Notes under the pieces: generated by a model | Database searches by the model: none | What the model was told of the DNA's origin: nothing | What the model saw: only the letters and a program-made list of their open reading frames with translations | Program-made: the position numbers and the translations under genes | NCBI RefSeq assembly: GCF_017302985.1 | Contig: NZ_JAFIMU010000007.1 | Coordinates: 1,426,001-1,490,000 of the forward strand | Reading direction: 5' to 3' | Source: Corallococcus macrosporus | GTDB lineage: Bacteria; Myxococcota; Myxococcia; Myxococcales; Myxococcaceae | Length of the DNA stretch: 64,000 nucleotides | Shown: in pieces, positions 35,034-44,103 of the stretch | Position numbering within the stretch: the first letter of the stretch is position 1 | How the letters are laid out: every line of letters begins with the position of its first letter

Positions 35034-35653
35034 TCGACATCGACCTGTACACGTTCAAGACCCCCAACGGCCGCAAGATCTCCATCGCCCTGGAGGAGCT
35101 GGGCATCCCGTACAAGACGCACTCGGTGGACATCACCCAGGGGGAGCAGTTCAAGCCCGAGTTCCTGGCCATCAACCCCAACAACAAGATTCCCGCCATC
35201 GTGGACCACGACGCGCCGGGAGGCCGTCCCCTGGCCCTCTTCGAGTCCGGCGCCATCCTGTTGTACCTGGCGGAGAAGACGGGCTCGCTGATGCCCACCG
35301 ACCCGCGCGGCAAGGCGGAGGTGACGCAGTGGCTGATGTTCCAGATGGGCGGCCTGGGGCCCATGCTCGGGCAGCTCAACCACTTCGGCCGCTTCGCCTC
35401 CACGAAGGTCCCCTACGCCATCGACCGCTTCCAGACGGAGGCGAAGCGCCTCCTGGGCGTGGTGGAGCAGCAACTGTCGTCGCGGGACTACCTGGCCACC
35501 ACGTACTCCATCGCGGACATCGCCACGTACCCGTGGCTGAAGACCTCGCGGGACTTCTTCCCGGAGCTCTTCATCAGCACGCCCAACATCACCCAGTACC
35601 TGCACCGCGTGGGCAGCCGCCCCGCGGTCCAGCGGGGCATGCACATCCCCTGA
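35030..35653 (+). CDS. Nu-class glutathione transferase (YfcG/YghU-like)
   Basis: 207 residues. The N-terminal signature LYTFKTPNGRKISIALEELG (Thr-Pro-Asn replacing the usual Cys/Ser/Tyr) is that of Nu-class GSTs, which act as disulfide-bond reductases with two bound glutathiones. FLAINPNNKIPAIVDHD and LFESGAILLYLAEKTG are the glutathione-binding elements. The C-terminal helix segment YSIADIATYPWL is typical. Overlaps the SDR gene by 4 nt and precedes selO by 18 nt, so probably one transcript. Confidence 0.9.
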   Translation: MIDIDLYTFKTPNGRKISIALEELGIPYKTHSVDITQGEQFKPEFLAINPNNKIPAIVDHDAPGGRPLALFESGAILLYLAEKTGSLMPTDPRGKAEVTQWLMFQMGGLGPMLGQLNHFGRFASTKVPYAIDRFQTEAKRLLGVVEQQLSSRDYLATTYSIADIATYPWLKTSRDFFPELFISTPNITQYLHRVGSRPAVQRGMHIP

Positions 35654-35671
35654 CCGTTGTTCCTCCAGACC

Positions 35672-37138
35672 ATGGCCTCGCTCGAACAGCTCGTCTTCGA
35701 CAACACCTACGCCCGCCTGCCCCCCGGGTTCGCCGCCCGGGTGGCGCCCGCGCCCTTCCCGGACGCGCACGTCGTGAGCGTGAGCCCGGCGGCCCTGCGG
35801 CTGCTGGGGTTGGACGCGGAAGAGGCCGCGCGCCCGGAGTTCGCGCGCGTGTTCGGCGGGGCCACGCCGCTGCCCGGCATGGAGCCGCTGGCCATGGTCT
35901 ACGCGGGGCACCAGTTCGGCGTGTACGTGCCGCGCCTGGGAGACGGCCGCGCGCTGCTCCTGGGCGAGGTCCGCGCCCCGGACGGCCAGAAGTGGGACCT
36001 GCACCTGAAGGGCGGAGGGCCCACGCCCTTCTCGCGCGGCGGTGACGGACGCGCCGTGCTGCGCTCCACGGTGCGCGAGTACCTGGCCAGCGAGGCCCTG
36101 CACGCGCTGGGCATCCCCACCACCCGCGCCCTGTGCATCCTGGGCAGCCAGCGGCCGGTGTACCGCGAGGACGTGGAGACCGGCGCCATGCTGGTGCGCC
36201 TGGCCCCGTCCCACGTGCGCTTCGGCACCTTCGAGTACTTCCACCACACCGAGCAGCCGGGCCACGTGGCCACGCTCGCGGACCACGTCATCGCGGGGCA
36301 CTTCCCGGAGTGGGTGGGCCAGGAGGGCCGCCACGCGCGCTTCTTCGCGGAGGTGGTGGAGCGCACCGCGCAGCTCGTCGCGAGGTGGCAGGCGGTGGGC
36401 TTCGCGCACGGCGTGATGAACACCGACAACATGTCCATCCTGGGGCTCACGCTGGACTACGGGCCCTATGGGTTCCTGGACGACTTCGACCCCGGCTTCA
36501 TCTGCAACCACTCCGACCCGCAGGGCCGCTACGCGTTCGACCAGCAGCCGCGCGTCGCGCTGTGGAACCTGGCCTGCCTGGGGGAGGCGCTGCTCACGCT
36601 CATCAGCGAGGACGAGGCGCGCGCCACGCTGACCCTCTTCCAGCCCACGTTCGCCCGTCACTTCCTCGCGCGCATGCGGGAGAAGCTGGGCCTGATGGAC
36701 GCGCGCGACGAGGACCGCGAGCTGGTGCAGGACCTGTTCGGGCTGATGGCCGGCTCGCACGTGGACTACACGCGCTTCTTCCGCGCGCTGAACCGGTTCG
36801 ACTCCAGCGAGGGCGCGCGCAACGACGCGCTCCGCGACCATTTCCTGCCGCCCGAGGGCTTCGACACCTGGGCCGTGCGCTACCGCGAGCGGCTGGGGTC
36901 GGAAGGCAGCGTGGACGGCGAACGCCAGGCGCGCATGGACCGCGTGAATCCCAAGTACGTCCTGCGCAACTGGGTGGCGCAGCAGGCCATCGCCCGCGCG
37001 CAGGAGGGGGACTTCGCGGAGGTGGACCGCGTGCTCGCGCTGGTGTCCGCGCCGTTCGACGAACACCCCGGCCAGGAGTCCTACGCGGAGGCCCCGCCAA
37101 CGTGGGGACGGCACCTCGTGGTGAGCTGCAGCTCCTGA
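35672..37138 (+). CDS. selO: Protein adenylyltransferase SelO
   Basis: 488 residues from the ATG at 35672. A pseudokinase-fold enzyme that AMPylates proteins, linked in E. coli to glutathionylation under oxidative stress. Conserved blocks: MVYAGHQFGVYVPRLGDGRA, LHLKGGGPTPFSRGGDGRAV, REYLASEALHALGIPTTRAL, FAHGVMNTDNMSILG and YGPYGFLDDFDP (metal-binding Asn/Asp). The C-terminus ends in VSCSS, the bacterial Cys version of the selenocysteine end of eukaryotic SelO. Pairing with a Nu-class GST suggests a shared role in thiol redox control. Full length, with no odd changes. Confidence 0.95.
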   Translation: MASLEQLVFDNTYARLPPGFAARVAPAPFPDAHVVSVSPAALRLLGLDAEEAARPEFARVFGGATPLPGMEPLAMVYAGHQFGVYVPRLGDGRALLLGEVRAPDGQKWDLHLKGGGPTPFSRGGDGRAVLRSTVREYLASEALHALGIPTTRALCILGSQRPVYREDVETGAMLVRLAPSHVRFGTFEYFHHTEQPGHVATLADHVIAGHFPEWVGQEGRHARFFAEVVERTAQLVARWQAVGFAHGVMNTDNMSILGLTLDYGPYGFLDDFDPGFICNHSDPQGRYAFDQQPRVALWNLACLGEALLTLISEDEARATLTLFQPTFARHFLARMREKLGLMDARDEDRELVQDLFGLMAGSHVDYTRFFRALNRFDSSEGARNDALRDHFLPPEGFDTWAVRYRERLGSEGSVDGERQARMDRVNPKYVLRNWVAQQAIARAQEGDFAEVDRVLALVSAPFDEHPGQESYAEAPPTWGRHLVVSCSS

Positions 37139-37222
37139 CGCAAGGGCACAACGGCCTGCCGGGCAGGCGGGCGGGCTGACCTGGGAGGGAATCCCCGCCA
37201 CGCGGTGCCTAGCTTGGAGGGC

Positions 37223-37723
37223 ATGATCGAACCTCCCGCTCCGCCCCGCATCGTGTTCCGAGCCCTGGGTCCCGGCCTCTACGGCGCCGCCGCGCTGACG
37301 CTGGTGCACGAGAGCGCCCGGCGCGTGTTGAAGCACCCGCCGCGCATGGACGTGCTGGGCATGCGCTCCCTGGAGAAGGGCATCCGCTTCTTCGGCGGCG
37401 TGCCCGCGAAGGGGCGCGAGCTGCACCGCCAGACGTTGGTGGGAGACATCCTGTCCAACGGCCTCTACTTCTCACTGGTGGCGCTGGGACGCCCCAAGCG
37501 CCCGTACCTGCGCGGCGCGATGCTGGGCCTGCTCGCCGGCCTGGGCGCGGTGGTGCTGCCCCCGAAGCTGGGGCTGGGCCGGGCGCCTTCACAGGCCCGT
37601 CCGTCCACGTCGCTGCTCACCGTGGCCTGGTACACGTTGGGAGGTCTGGCCGCCGCCCGCGCCACGCGCAAGCTGATGGCGCGCCGTCAGCCGGAGCTGC
37701 CCCTGGGCCGGCCCCTGCATTAG
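37223..37723 (+). CDS. Hypothetical membrane protein
   Basis: 166 residues from ATG 37223 (a GTG six codons earlier is possible; GGAGG lies close to the ATG). Family not recognised. Hydrophobic stretches LGPGLYGAAALTLV, the segment YLRGAMLGLLAGLGAVVLPP and LLTVAWYTLGGLAAARATRK suggest two to three membrane helices, ending in a basic tail. Located 84 nt after selO in the same direction with no evident link. Confidence 0.65.
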   Translation: MIEPPAPPRIVFRALGPGLYGAAALTLVHESARRVLKHPPRMDVLGMRSLEKGIRFFGGVPAKGRELHRQTLVGDILSNGLYFSLVALGRPKRPYLRGAMLGLLAGLGAVVLPPKLGLGRAPSQARPSTSLLTVAWYTLGGLAAARATRKLMARRQPELPLGRPLH

Positions 37724-37772
37724 CGGCCGGTGACTGGAATGCGTTGCACGCGGTGGATTACAAATCCCCGCG

Positions 37773-38726
37773 ATGCATTCCATCGACATCCCTGCCGGGG
37801 AGCTGAACGAGTTCGACCTGCCACCCATCTGCATCGTCACGGGTGAGCGGCAGGGCGTGGTCTTCAAGCCGGTGCATTTCTCCTGGTATCCGCGCTGGAT
37901 TGGCATTCTCGCGATCCTCAACCTGCTCATCGCCATCATCGTCGCGTCCGTGATGACGAAGCGGGTGAAGGGCACCCTGCCCTTCACGGAGGAGGCCTGG
38001 AGCCGGTGGAGGCGTGGACAGGTCCTCATGGGCGTGTCGGTGGTGGTCGCGATCGCGCTGCTCATCCTGTCGTTCTCCCTGCTGGCGTCCGACGCGCCGG
38101 AGTGGCAGGGCCTGGTCGCGATGGCGTCGAGCGTGGCCCTCCCCGTGCTCGCCTGGGTGTTCCTCCTGCGCAACCGGGGGCCCCAGGTGCGGCGCATCGA
38201 CAAGGACACCCTCTCGCTCGCCATCCCCAACGGCCTCGCCGCGCATGCCATCACGAGCCACTTCCTGACCGGGCTGCGCGCCCCGGCAGGGGATGAAGCG
38301 GCGGGCCTGGACGTGAACGACGCTCCGGCTCGAGCCGTCTGCGCGAGGCACGAAGGCATCGTCGCGAACCATGCGTGTCTCCGCTGCGGCACGTTCATGT
38401 GCCCGCGGTGTGAGCGCCGCAGCCGCCGGGAGGCGATGCCGATGTGCCCGGGCTGCTGGGAGCTGCGGATCCGCTCCATCGAGAAGCCCCCGGCCTCTGT
38501 CTTCACGGCACCGAACGTGGGCCTGCAGTTGGCGCTCGTGTCGCTCATCCCCTTCTGCGTCATCCTCCAGCCCGTGTCACTGGTGCTCAACGTCGTGAAC
38601 CTGGTGAAGGCCCGGCGCGAGGGCGGATCCCGGGCCGACCAGCGCAAGGCCATTGCCAGCCTCATCCTCACCGGGCTGGGCACGATCCTGACCGTCGCGC
38701 TGTACGTCCTGGGCTCCCAGCCCTGA
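37773..38726 (+). CDS. Membrane protein with internal B-box-like zinc finger
   Basis: 317 residues. Paired helices near 45-62 (IGILAILNLLIAIIVASVM), 85-105 (VLMGVSVVVAIALLILSFSL) and 112-130, then a soluble middle part with a Cys/His cluster about 190-230: CARHEGIVANHACLRCGTFM followed by CPRC and MCPGC. This spacing matches the B-box zinc finger used in bacterial membrane proteins. Two more helices (LQLALVSLIPFCVILQP, ASLILTGLGTILTVALYVL) follow in a DUF4190-like pattern. Its function is unknown; zinc-bound protein interaction is likely. Confidence 0.75.
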   Translation: MHSIDIPAGELNEFDLPPICIVTGERQGVVFKPVHFSWYPRWIGILAILNLLIAIIVASVMTKRVKGTLPFTEEAWSRWRRGQVLMGVSVVVAIALLILSFSLLASDAPEWQGLVAMASSVALPVLAWVFLLRNRGPQVRRIDKDTLSLAIPNGLAAHAITSHFLTGLRAPAGDEAAGLDVNDAPARAVCARHEGIVANHACLRCGTFMCPRCERRSRREAMPMCPGCWELRIRSIEKPPASVFTAPNVGLQLALVSLIPFCVILQPVSLVLNVVNLVKARREGGSRADQRKAIASLILTGLGTILTVALYVLGSQP

Positions 38727-38813
38727 CAGAAGCGCGGGCCAAGGTTGGCGAGTGAAAGCCCTGTCACGAGGGCACTTGCCGGGGACGGAAGGGCGACCCC
38801 AGCCTGAGGGTCA

Positions 38814-39353
38814 ATGGCCACCGACTTCACCCGCCTGCCCCTGCGCGGCGAACAGGATGCGTTGCACGTCGTCGTCGAATCGCCCCGCGGTTCGACGGTG
38901 AAGCTGAAATACGACCCGAAGCTCCAGGCCTTCACGCTGTCCCGGCCGCTGACGCGCGGCTTCCGCTACCCGTTCGACTGGGGCTTCATCCCCAGCACGA
39001 AGGGGCCGGACGGGGACCCGCTGGACGCGCTGGTGTACTGGGACGTGCCCACCTGGCCCGGCGTGGTGCTGCCCTGCCGGGCGCTGGGCGTGCTGATGGT
39101 GGACCAGAAGCAGAAGGGGGCGAAGAACGGCGAGCGCGAGCGCAATGACCGGCTGCTGCTCGTGCCGGTCAACACCCTGCGTTCGGACCACCTCAATTCC
39201 TACCAGGACCTGTCCCGGCGCGAGCGCGAGGAGCTGGAGCACTTCTTCCTCGCGGTGGTGCACTTCGCGGACAAGGACGCGCGCATCCTCGGCTGGGAGG
39301 GCCCGGACGCCGCGGAGCGCATGGTCCAGCAATACGCCCTCAAGGAGGACTGA
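38814..39353 (+). CDS. ppa: Inorganic pyrophosphatase (family I)
   Basis: 179 residues. Conserved metal/phosphate-binding motifs: KLKYDPK, YPFDWGFIPST and DGDPLDALVYWD (the PPase signature is D-[SGDN]-D-[PE]-[LIVMF]-D). It hydrolyses pyrophosphate to phosphate. The next gene, a CHAD-domain protein, starts 6 nt after the stop, so the two are one transcript; both concern (poly)phosphate. It diverges from the E. coli enzyme in having GVLMVDQKQKGAKNGERERN, like plant/animal-type short PPases. Confidence 0.9.
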   Translation: MATDFTRLPLRGEQDALHVVVESPRGSTVKLKYDPKLQAFTLSRPLTRGFRYPFDWGFIPSTKGPDGDPLDALVYWDVPTWPGVVLPCRALGVLMVDQKQKGAKNGERERNDRLLLVPVNTLRSDHLNSYQDLSRREREELEHFFLAVVHFADKDARILGWEGPDAAERMVQQYALKED

Positions 39354-39359
39354 CACGCG

Positions 39360-40247
39360 ATGCCGCCTCCCACTCCCATCCGGGGCCTGGGCCCCGACAC
39401 CGCGCTGGGCGACGCCGCCCGCCGCATCCTCGCCGGCCGGCTCGCGGACGTGCGTCACCCGGAGAGCCAGCTGGACGGAGAGCTGGACGAGGACGGCGTG
39501 CACGACATGCGCGTGGCCACCCGCCGCCTGCGCGCCGCGCTCCAGGTGTTCCAGGCCACCGGCAAGCTCTCCAAGCTGGAGGCGGACGTGAAGCGCCTCC
39601 AGGACGCGCTGGGCGACGTGCGCGACCTGCACGTCCAGGACAAGTGGCTGGACACCGCCGCGAAGGGCAAGAAGGACACGGGCAAGGCGCTGGCGGGCCT
39701 GCGCGAGTCCCACCTGTCCGGCCTGAAGGACAAGGAGAAGACGCTGCGCAAGGAATTGGAGCGCTGGACGGACCGCACCGTGCCGCGCCTCCTGAAGAAG
39801 CTGGACACGCTGGAGGACGCGCACCGCTTCGCCGGCAAGCGCGTGCGGGGCCACCTGCGCCAGCGCCTGCGCCGCGTGGAGAAGCGCCTGGAGCGCTACG
39901 CGGACGCGCCCGACGCCACGTCCGCGCACGCCCTGCGCAAGGACCTGAAGAAGCTGCGCTACGAGCTGGAGATCTTCCAGCCCGCCTTCCGCCGCACCGT
40001 GGGCGCGCTGCTGGAGGTCCTGGTGCCGCTCCAGGACGGCCTGGGCGAGCTGCACGACGCGGACGTGCGCCTGGAGCTCTTCGAGCGCGCCGCCGCGGAA
40101 GCTCCGCCCGGCCAGCGCAAGGCCGCGCGCAAGCTGCTGCCCCAGGCCCGCGACGAGCGCGCGGAGCGGTCCGCGGAGATCGCCCGCGAGGTGCAGCGCT
40201 GGCATGCGGAGGCCATTCCCAAGCGGCTGCGCAAGGCATTGACCTGA
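39360..40247 (+). CDS. CHAD domain protein
   Basis: 295 residues. The conserved histidine alpha-helical domain is recognised by VHDMRVATRRLRAALQVFQ, DALGDVRDLHVQD, HALRKDLKKLRYELEIFQP and GELHDADVRLELF. CHAD domains bind inorganic polyphosphate through their basic helices; Lys/Arg content is high here. There is no CYTH domain fused to it. Six nt after ppa, so the pair links pyrophosphate hydrolysis and polyphosphate binding. Probably associated with polyphosphate granules; no catalytic activity is expected. Confidence 0.92.
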   Translation: MPPPTPIRGLGPDTALGDAARRILAGRLADVRHPESQLDGELDEDGVHDMRVATRRLRAALQVFQATGKLSKLEADVKRLQDALGDVRDLHVQDKWLDTAAKGKKDTGKALAGLRESHLSGLKDKEKTLRKELERWTDRTVPRLLKKLDTLEDAHRFAGKRVRGHLRQRLRRVEKRLERYADAPDATSAHALRKDLKKLRYELEIFQPAFRRTVGALLEVLVPLQDGLGELHDADVRLELFERAAAEAPPGQRKAARKLLPQARDERAERSAEIAREVQRWHAEAIPKRLRKALT

Positions 40248-40322
40248 CGCACTCCGAGGCGCTCCTCCGCTGTCAGGCCATTCTGGTAGACCCTGGGCCG
40301 TCCCATCCCCAGGAGTCTGTCC

Positions 40323-42446
40323 TTGCACCTCCATCGCGTCCGCCGCCTGGCCTTCATGGCCGGGGGCGTCTTGTCTGCCATTGCCCTGCCCCCTTCCGCC
40401 CACGCGCAGGTGACGCCCACGGCGGTCTACCTTCCGCCCCAGCTCACCCACGCCACGCAGTCCACGGCCACCGTCCACCCGGGTGAGACGGCATGGCTCC
40501 AGCTCCAGGCCACGGATCCGCAGGGCAGCCCGCTCACGTTCTCCTGGGGCGCCACCACGGGCATGCCCGGCACGCCGGTGTCGGATGCAAGCTCCAGCAC
40601 CCTGGCGTGGACCGCGCCGCAGTGCCTGACGAACGGCACGCCCCAGGTGACGGGCTCCGTGACCAACGCCTACGGCCTGTCCACGCAGGCGCTGTTCGAC
40701 TTCGGCTTCACGCAGTCCCTGGACTTCGACTACCAGCCGGACTTCACGCCCTCGGGCTTCGCCGGGCTCACCAACATGGTGGTCACGGATGAGCGCACGC
40801 TGCGCCTCAACCCGTACCTGGGACAGCTGAACGGCGAGCGCATCCTGTTCCCCGACGACCGGAACCTGAGCGTCACGTTCGTCCACGAGTCCGCGGGCGC
40901 CAGCCACTCGCTGGGCTACGTGTACTACGACGACCTCGTGACGCGCGGGTACGTGAACCCCATGACTGACACGCTACTGGATACCAATGGCAACGGCATC
41001 GCGGACCTGCACGAGGACCTCTACAACCTGGCCCCCACCACCGGTGCGCAGGCCCGCCCGTACATCGGGACGGCCCGCCGCTGTCCGGCCCGCCCCTTCA
41101 CTTCACAGGGCATCACCTACAGCCAGCCCGAGCTGGCGCTCAACGCCTCCTGCGCGTCCGCCTTCGTCCGGCAGACCCTCCCGGACGCCCGGCCCGGCTC
41201 GCACCCGCCCATCGCCGTGGACGTCGTCGGCAACTCGCCCACGGAGACCACCGCGCCCAGCACCTCGGCCTGGTCGGACCTGGGCCTCTATCCGCGCATC
41301 CCCAACCTGCTGGAGCCCGCCCACGCGCTGAACAACCAGCGCGGCCTGGGGCACCTGGTGTTCCTCCTGGCGGACGACGACGACGACCGGACGACCTTCA
41401 ACCAACTGGGCGTGGTCCCGGACACCGGCGACTTCACGGACGGCATCCCCGACTACGACGTCTCCCGGTACGACGCCAACGGCCTCATGCGCACCGTCAA
41501 CCCGGATCCGGGCATCACGCCCAATGACCGCACCGTGGAGCTGGGCACCGTTCCGGCCAACAGGGAGCTCGTCTTCTTCCTGGTGACCCAGTACCAGTCC
41601 ATCCACGACCTGGACAACGGCACCGTCTTCCCGTGCCTGCGCAAGGCGCCCGACGGCCAGTGCACGCTGCACCTGAAGGCGCCCATCCACGTCTTCTTCT
41701 CCAAGTCGAAGTGGAACCTGGACCAGGACCCCGTGGGCACGGTGCCCACCGCGCAGCGCAACATCGGCTGCGCCTACGACGACCAGTGCAACCCGGCCTA
41801 TCCCCAGGGCTCCCCGACGGCCTGCACCGTGGCCACCTCCTCGCAGCGGCTGTGCGGGTGGCTGGACCCGGATGCGCTCATGCGCCTGCGGCAGCCCGCG
41901 TACGGCAACGTCTCCCTGCCCATGACCGCCGCCAGCGTCACCACGCCGGGCAACGGCAGCATGCCGCACCTGTTGATGACCACGCCCCCCACGAACCCCG
42001 GCCATTGGCTGATGGGCTTCGAGGACCTTCCCGGCGGCGCCGACCGCGACTTCAACGACGTCGTCTTCCTCCTGCGCGGCGTGACGGGGGGCAGCGTGCG
42101 CTCGCACGTGCTCAACCAGTACGACGCGCGCTGCCGGATGACCCAGGTGGCCTTCACCAAGTCCGACGCGATGGGACTGGAGTGTGACGCCACGGCCGCC
42201 ATCCGCTACGAGCTGGCCACCGACTGCACCGTGTGCATGGGGGACGGCTGCTTCCCCAACCCCACGCCCACCTGGCACCCGATGATGCTGCCCGCGGGCC
42301 CGGCCAGCACCACCGTGGACGTCTCCGGCACGCCGGGCCAGCAGCTCTGCTGGAGGGCCCTCGTGGCGCAGGGGACGAACCCCACCTGCCTGCCGGAGAT
42401 CCGCTCCGTGGACGTGGGCTACCTCTCCGAGCCCGTCACGCCCTAA
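40323..42446 (+). CDS. Secreted LruC/DUF4114-domain protein
   Basis: 707 residues with a TTG start well placed behind AGGAG (7 nt). Signal peptide about 8-28 (LAFMAGGVLSAIALPPSAHA). Residues 40-125 resemble an Ig/cadherin-like sandwich, followed by a long segment with an EF-hand-like DTNGNGIADLHED (about 220). The DUF4114 motif PGGADRDFNDVVFLLRG (about 575) is typical of LruC-type and other exported bacterial proteins. Cysteine pairs near the end (CTVCMGDGCFP) suggest disulfides outside the cell. Function unknown; calcium-dependent surface or matrix protein is plausible. Confidence 0.8.
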   Translation: MHLHRVRRLAFMAGGVLSAIALPPSAHAQVTPTAVYLPPQLTHATQSTATVHPGETAWLQLQATDPQGSPLTFSWGATTGMPGTPVSDASSSTLAWTAPQCLTNGTPQVTGSVTNAYGLSTQALFDFGFTQSLDFDYQPDFTPSGFAGLTNMVVTDERTLRLNPYLGQLNGERILFPDDRNLSVTFVHESAGASHSLGYVYYDDLVTRGYVNPMTDTLLDTNGNGIADLHEDLYNLAPTTGAQARPYIGTARRCPARPFTSQGITYSQPELALNASCASAFVRQTLPDARPGSHPPIAVDVVGNSPTETTAPSTSAWSDLGLYPRIPNLLEPAHALNNQRGLGHLVFLLADDDDDRTTFNQLGVVPDTGDFTDGIPDYDVSRYDANGLMRTVNPDPGITPNDRTVELGTVPANRELVFFLVTQYQSIHDLDNGTVFPCLRKAPDGQCTLHLKAPIHVFFSKSKWNLDQDPVGTVPTAQRNIGCAYDDQCNPAYPQGSPTACTVATSSQRLCGWLDPDALMRLRQPAYGNVSLPMTAASVTTPGNGSMPHLLMTTPPTNPGHWLMGFEDLPGGADRDFNDVVFLLRGVTGGSVRSHVLNQYDARCRMTQVAFTKSDAMGLECDATAAIRYELATDCTVCMGDGCFPNPTPTWHPMMLPAGPASTTVDVSGTPGQQLCWRALVAQGTNPTCLPEIRSVDVGYLSEPVTP

Positions 42447-42772
42447 CGGCGTGAGGGGCTGCTCCTCGACGCGTTGTTCGACCGCTGCGCCGCGTTCGCC
42501 GCGGCCTGGATGACGGCGCCTGACGCCGCGGCGGTGCCCGACACCGCCGCGTTCGTTCCCGCCTCCGGCTTCGGCTCACACACGCAGCCGGAGGAGTTCA
42601 TGATGATGACCACCGCGCTCAGCTTCATGCCGATCTGCTCGCAGAGCTGGCCACACTCCTGGGCCCGCTCCTTGGGCAGCGGAAGCTGTGTCGGGCTCGC
42701 CGTCGTCAGACAGGCCGAGAGCGGAACCACCAGGGACAGCGCCAGGAGGCGGGGCATGTGGGTCGTACGCAT
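42443..42772 (-). CDS. Small lipoprotein, unknown function
   Basis: 109 residues from the Met at 42772 (MRTTHMPRLL); Met at 42757 is an alternative and the frame is open to 42898. Lipoprotein signal LLALSLVVPLSACLTT with Cys. The mature part has four more Cys (ECGQLCEQIG, SGCVCEP), which probably form two disulfides, then an Ala-rich tail. Convergent with the LruC gene; the two stop codons overlap by 3 nt. Confidence 0.65.
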   Translation of the reverse strand: MRTTHMPRLLALSLVVPLSACLTTASPTQLPLPKERAQECGQLCEQIGMKLSAVVIIMNSSGCVCEPKPEAGTNAAVSGTAAASGAVIQAAANAAQRSNNASRSSPSRR

Positions 42773-43026
42773 GGAGGGCAGCCTGCCATGCGTCATGAGC
42801 GGACACCTGCTTCCCCGGTCCCCTGGTGTGGGGGCCGGGCCGTGCCTACATCCCTGCTGGATGTGATCCGCCCTGTGCCCGGGTCGGAGGGCAGGCAACC
42901 CTCCCTTCAGGGCACCCGGAAGAAGTGTCGGAACCCCGCGCTGTAAAAACTGCCGGGTTCCGCCCTAAGCATTGAAGCCTTTTCGCGCAACGCCCTGAAA
43001 TCATTGAGGTTGCCCGTCGGCTGGCA

Positions 43027-43043
43027 TTGGCCCGTGCGTTGCT
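43027..43043 (+). promoter_or_regulatory. Sigma-54 (RpoN)-type promoter upstream of rpoH-like gene
   Basis: TTGGCCCGTGCGTTGCT matches the -24/-12 consensus TTGGCACGnnnnTTGCT with one mismatch in the -24 block (C for A) and the exact 10-nt spacing between GG (43029-43030) and GC (43041-43042). It lies 65 nt before the ATG of the sigma factor gene, a usual leader length. No enhancer-binding site was identified. Confidence 0.62.
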
Positions 43044-43108
43044 AAAGGTCTCCCCGTCGCAGCAAACGGCGGTCACACACACCGCCCTCTTCCCCGAGAG
43101 AGACCCCC

Positions 43109-43999
43109 ATGCAGGCTTCCAACTCCTTCTCTTCCGCTGACTCGCTCTCCACGTACCTCTCGGAGATCAACCAGTACCCGCTGCTGAACCCGCAGGACGA
43201 GCAGTCGCTGTCCCGCGCCTTCCGCGCCGGCGACCTGTCCGCGGGTCACCGCCTGGTGACGAGCAACCTGCGCTTCGTGGTGAAGGTCGCCTACGAGTAC
43301 CGCTCCTACGGCCTGAAGATGTCCGACCTCATCCAGGAGGCGAACATCGGCCTGATGAAGGCGGTCCAGAAGTTCGACCCGGAGAAGGGCATCCGCCTCA
43401 TCTCCTACGCGGTGTGGTGGATCCGCGCGTACATCCAGAACTACGTGCTCCGCAACTGGAGCCTGGTGAAGCTGGGCACGACGCAGGCGCAGCGCCGCCT
43501 GTTCTTCAGCCTGGCCCGCACGCGCCGCGAGCTGGAGAAGCTGGGCGCCGGCGAGGGTGGCCACATCGTCAACGCGGACGAAATCGCCAAGAAGCTGAAC
43601 GTGAAGCCCGCGGAAGTGCGTGAGATGGAGCAGCGCATGGGCGGCCGGGACCTGTCCCTGGACGCGCCGGTGGGCGAGGACGGCGACGCCACGCACCTGG
43701 ACTTCGTGGAGTCTGAGTCGGCCTCTCACGCGGACGAGGTCGCGGACCGGCAGCAGGCGGGCCTCACCCGCACGCTGGTGCAGCGCGCGCTGATGCGCCT
43801 GGACCCCCGCGAGCGCTTCATCATCGAGCAGCGCGTGATGAGCGACTCCGAGATGACCCTGAGCGAGCTGGGCGAGCACTTCGGCTTCTCCCGTGAGCGC
43901 GCCCGTCAGCTGGAGATCCGCGCCAAGGACAAGCTGAAGGCGGAGCTGGCGAACCTGATGGCCGAGGCCGGTCTGGACCAGGCCGAGCTGGCCGCGTAA
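43109..43999 (+). CDS. rpoH: RpoH/SigC-like alternative sigma factor
   Basis: 296 residues. Sigma-70 family regions are in order: region 1.2 ([14 protein letters not shown]), region 2 ([55 protein letters not shown]), the RpoH-box-like [15 protein letters not shown], and region 4 ([20 protein letters not shown]). No region 1.1. Length and start resemble the SigB/SigC group of Myxococcus developmental sigma factors, which are RpoH relatives, so sigC is an equally valid name. A sigma-54-type promoter upstream suggests starvation or developmental control rather than heat alone. Confidence 0.9.
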   Translation: MQASNSFSSADSLSTYLSEINQYPLLNPQDEQSLSRAFRAGDLSAGHRLVTSNLRFVVKVAYEYRSYGLKMSDLIQEANIGLMKAVQKFDPEKGIRLISYAVWWIRAYIQNYVLRNWSLVKLGTTQAQRRLFFSLARTRRELEKLGAGEGGHIVNADEIAKKLNVKPAEVREMEQRMGGRDLSLDAPVGEDGDATHLDFVESESASHADEVADRQQAGLTRTLVQRALMRLDPRERFIIEQRVMSDSEMTLSELGEHFGFSRERARQLEIRAKDKLKAELANLMAEAGLDQAELAA

Positions 44000-44037
44000 C
44001 GAAGGACGGAAAAAGCGCCTTCACGGCTGCGACACTT

Positions 44038-44085
44038 CACGGCCCCGGACCCTCGCGTTGGGAAGCGCGAAGGCACGGGGCCGTG
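44038..44085. terminator. Long hairpin between convergent rpoH and lipoprotein genes
   Basis: Outer arms CACGGCCCCG (44038-44047) and CGGGGCCGTG (44076-44085) pair perfectly, and the interior can form a second small stem (TCGCG/CGCGA). It sits 38 nt after the sigma gene stop and 18 nt from the lipoprotein gene stop, so it is likely a shared terminator although no U-tract follows. Confidence 0.6.
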
Positions 44086-44103
44086 GCATGTCCGGCGTCT
44101 GTC

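Noticed and set aside
35672-37138. SelO as a selenoprotein
   Set aside because: The C-terminus is VSCSS with Cys and a normal stop; there is no in-frame TGA or SECIS need.
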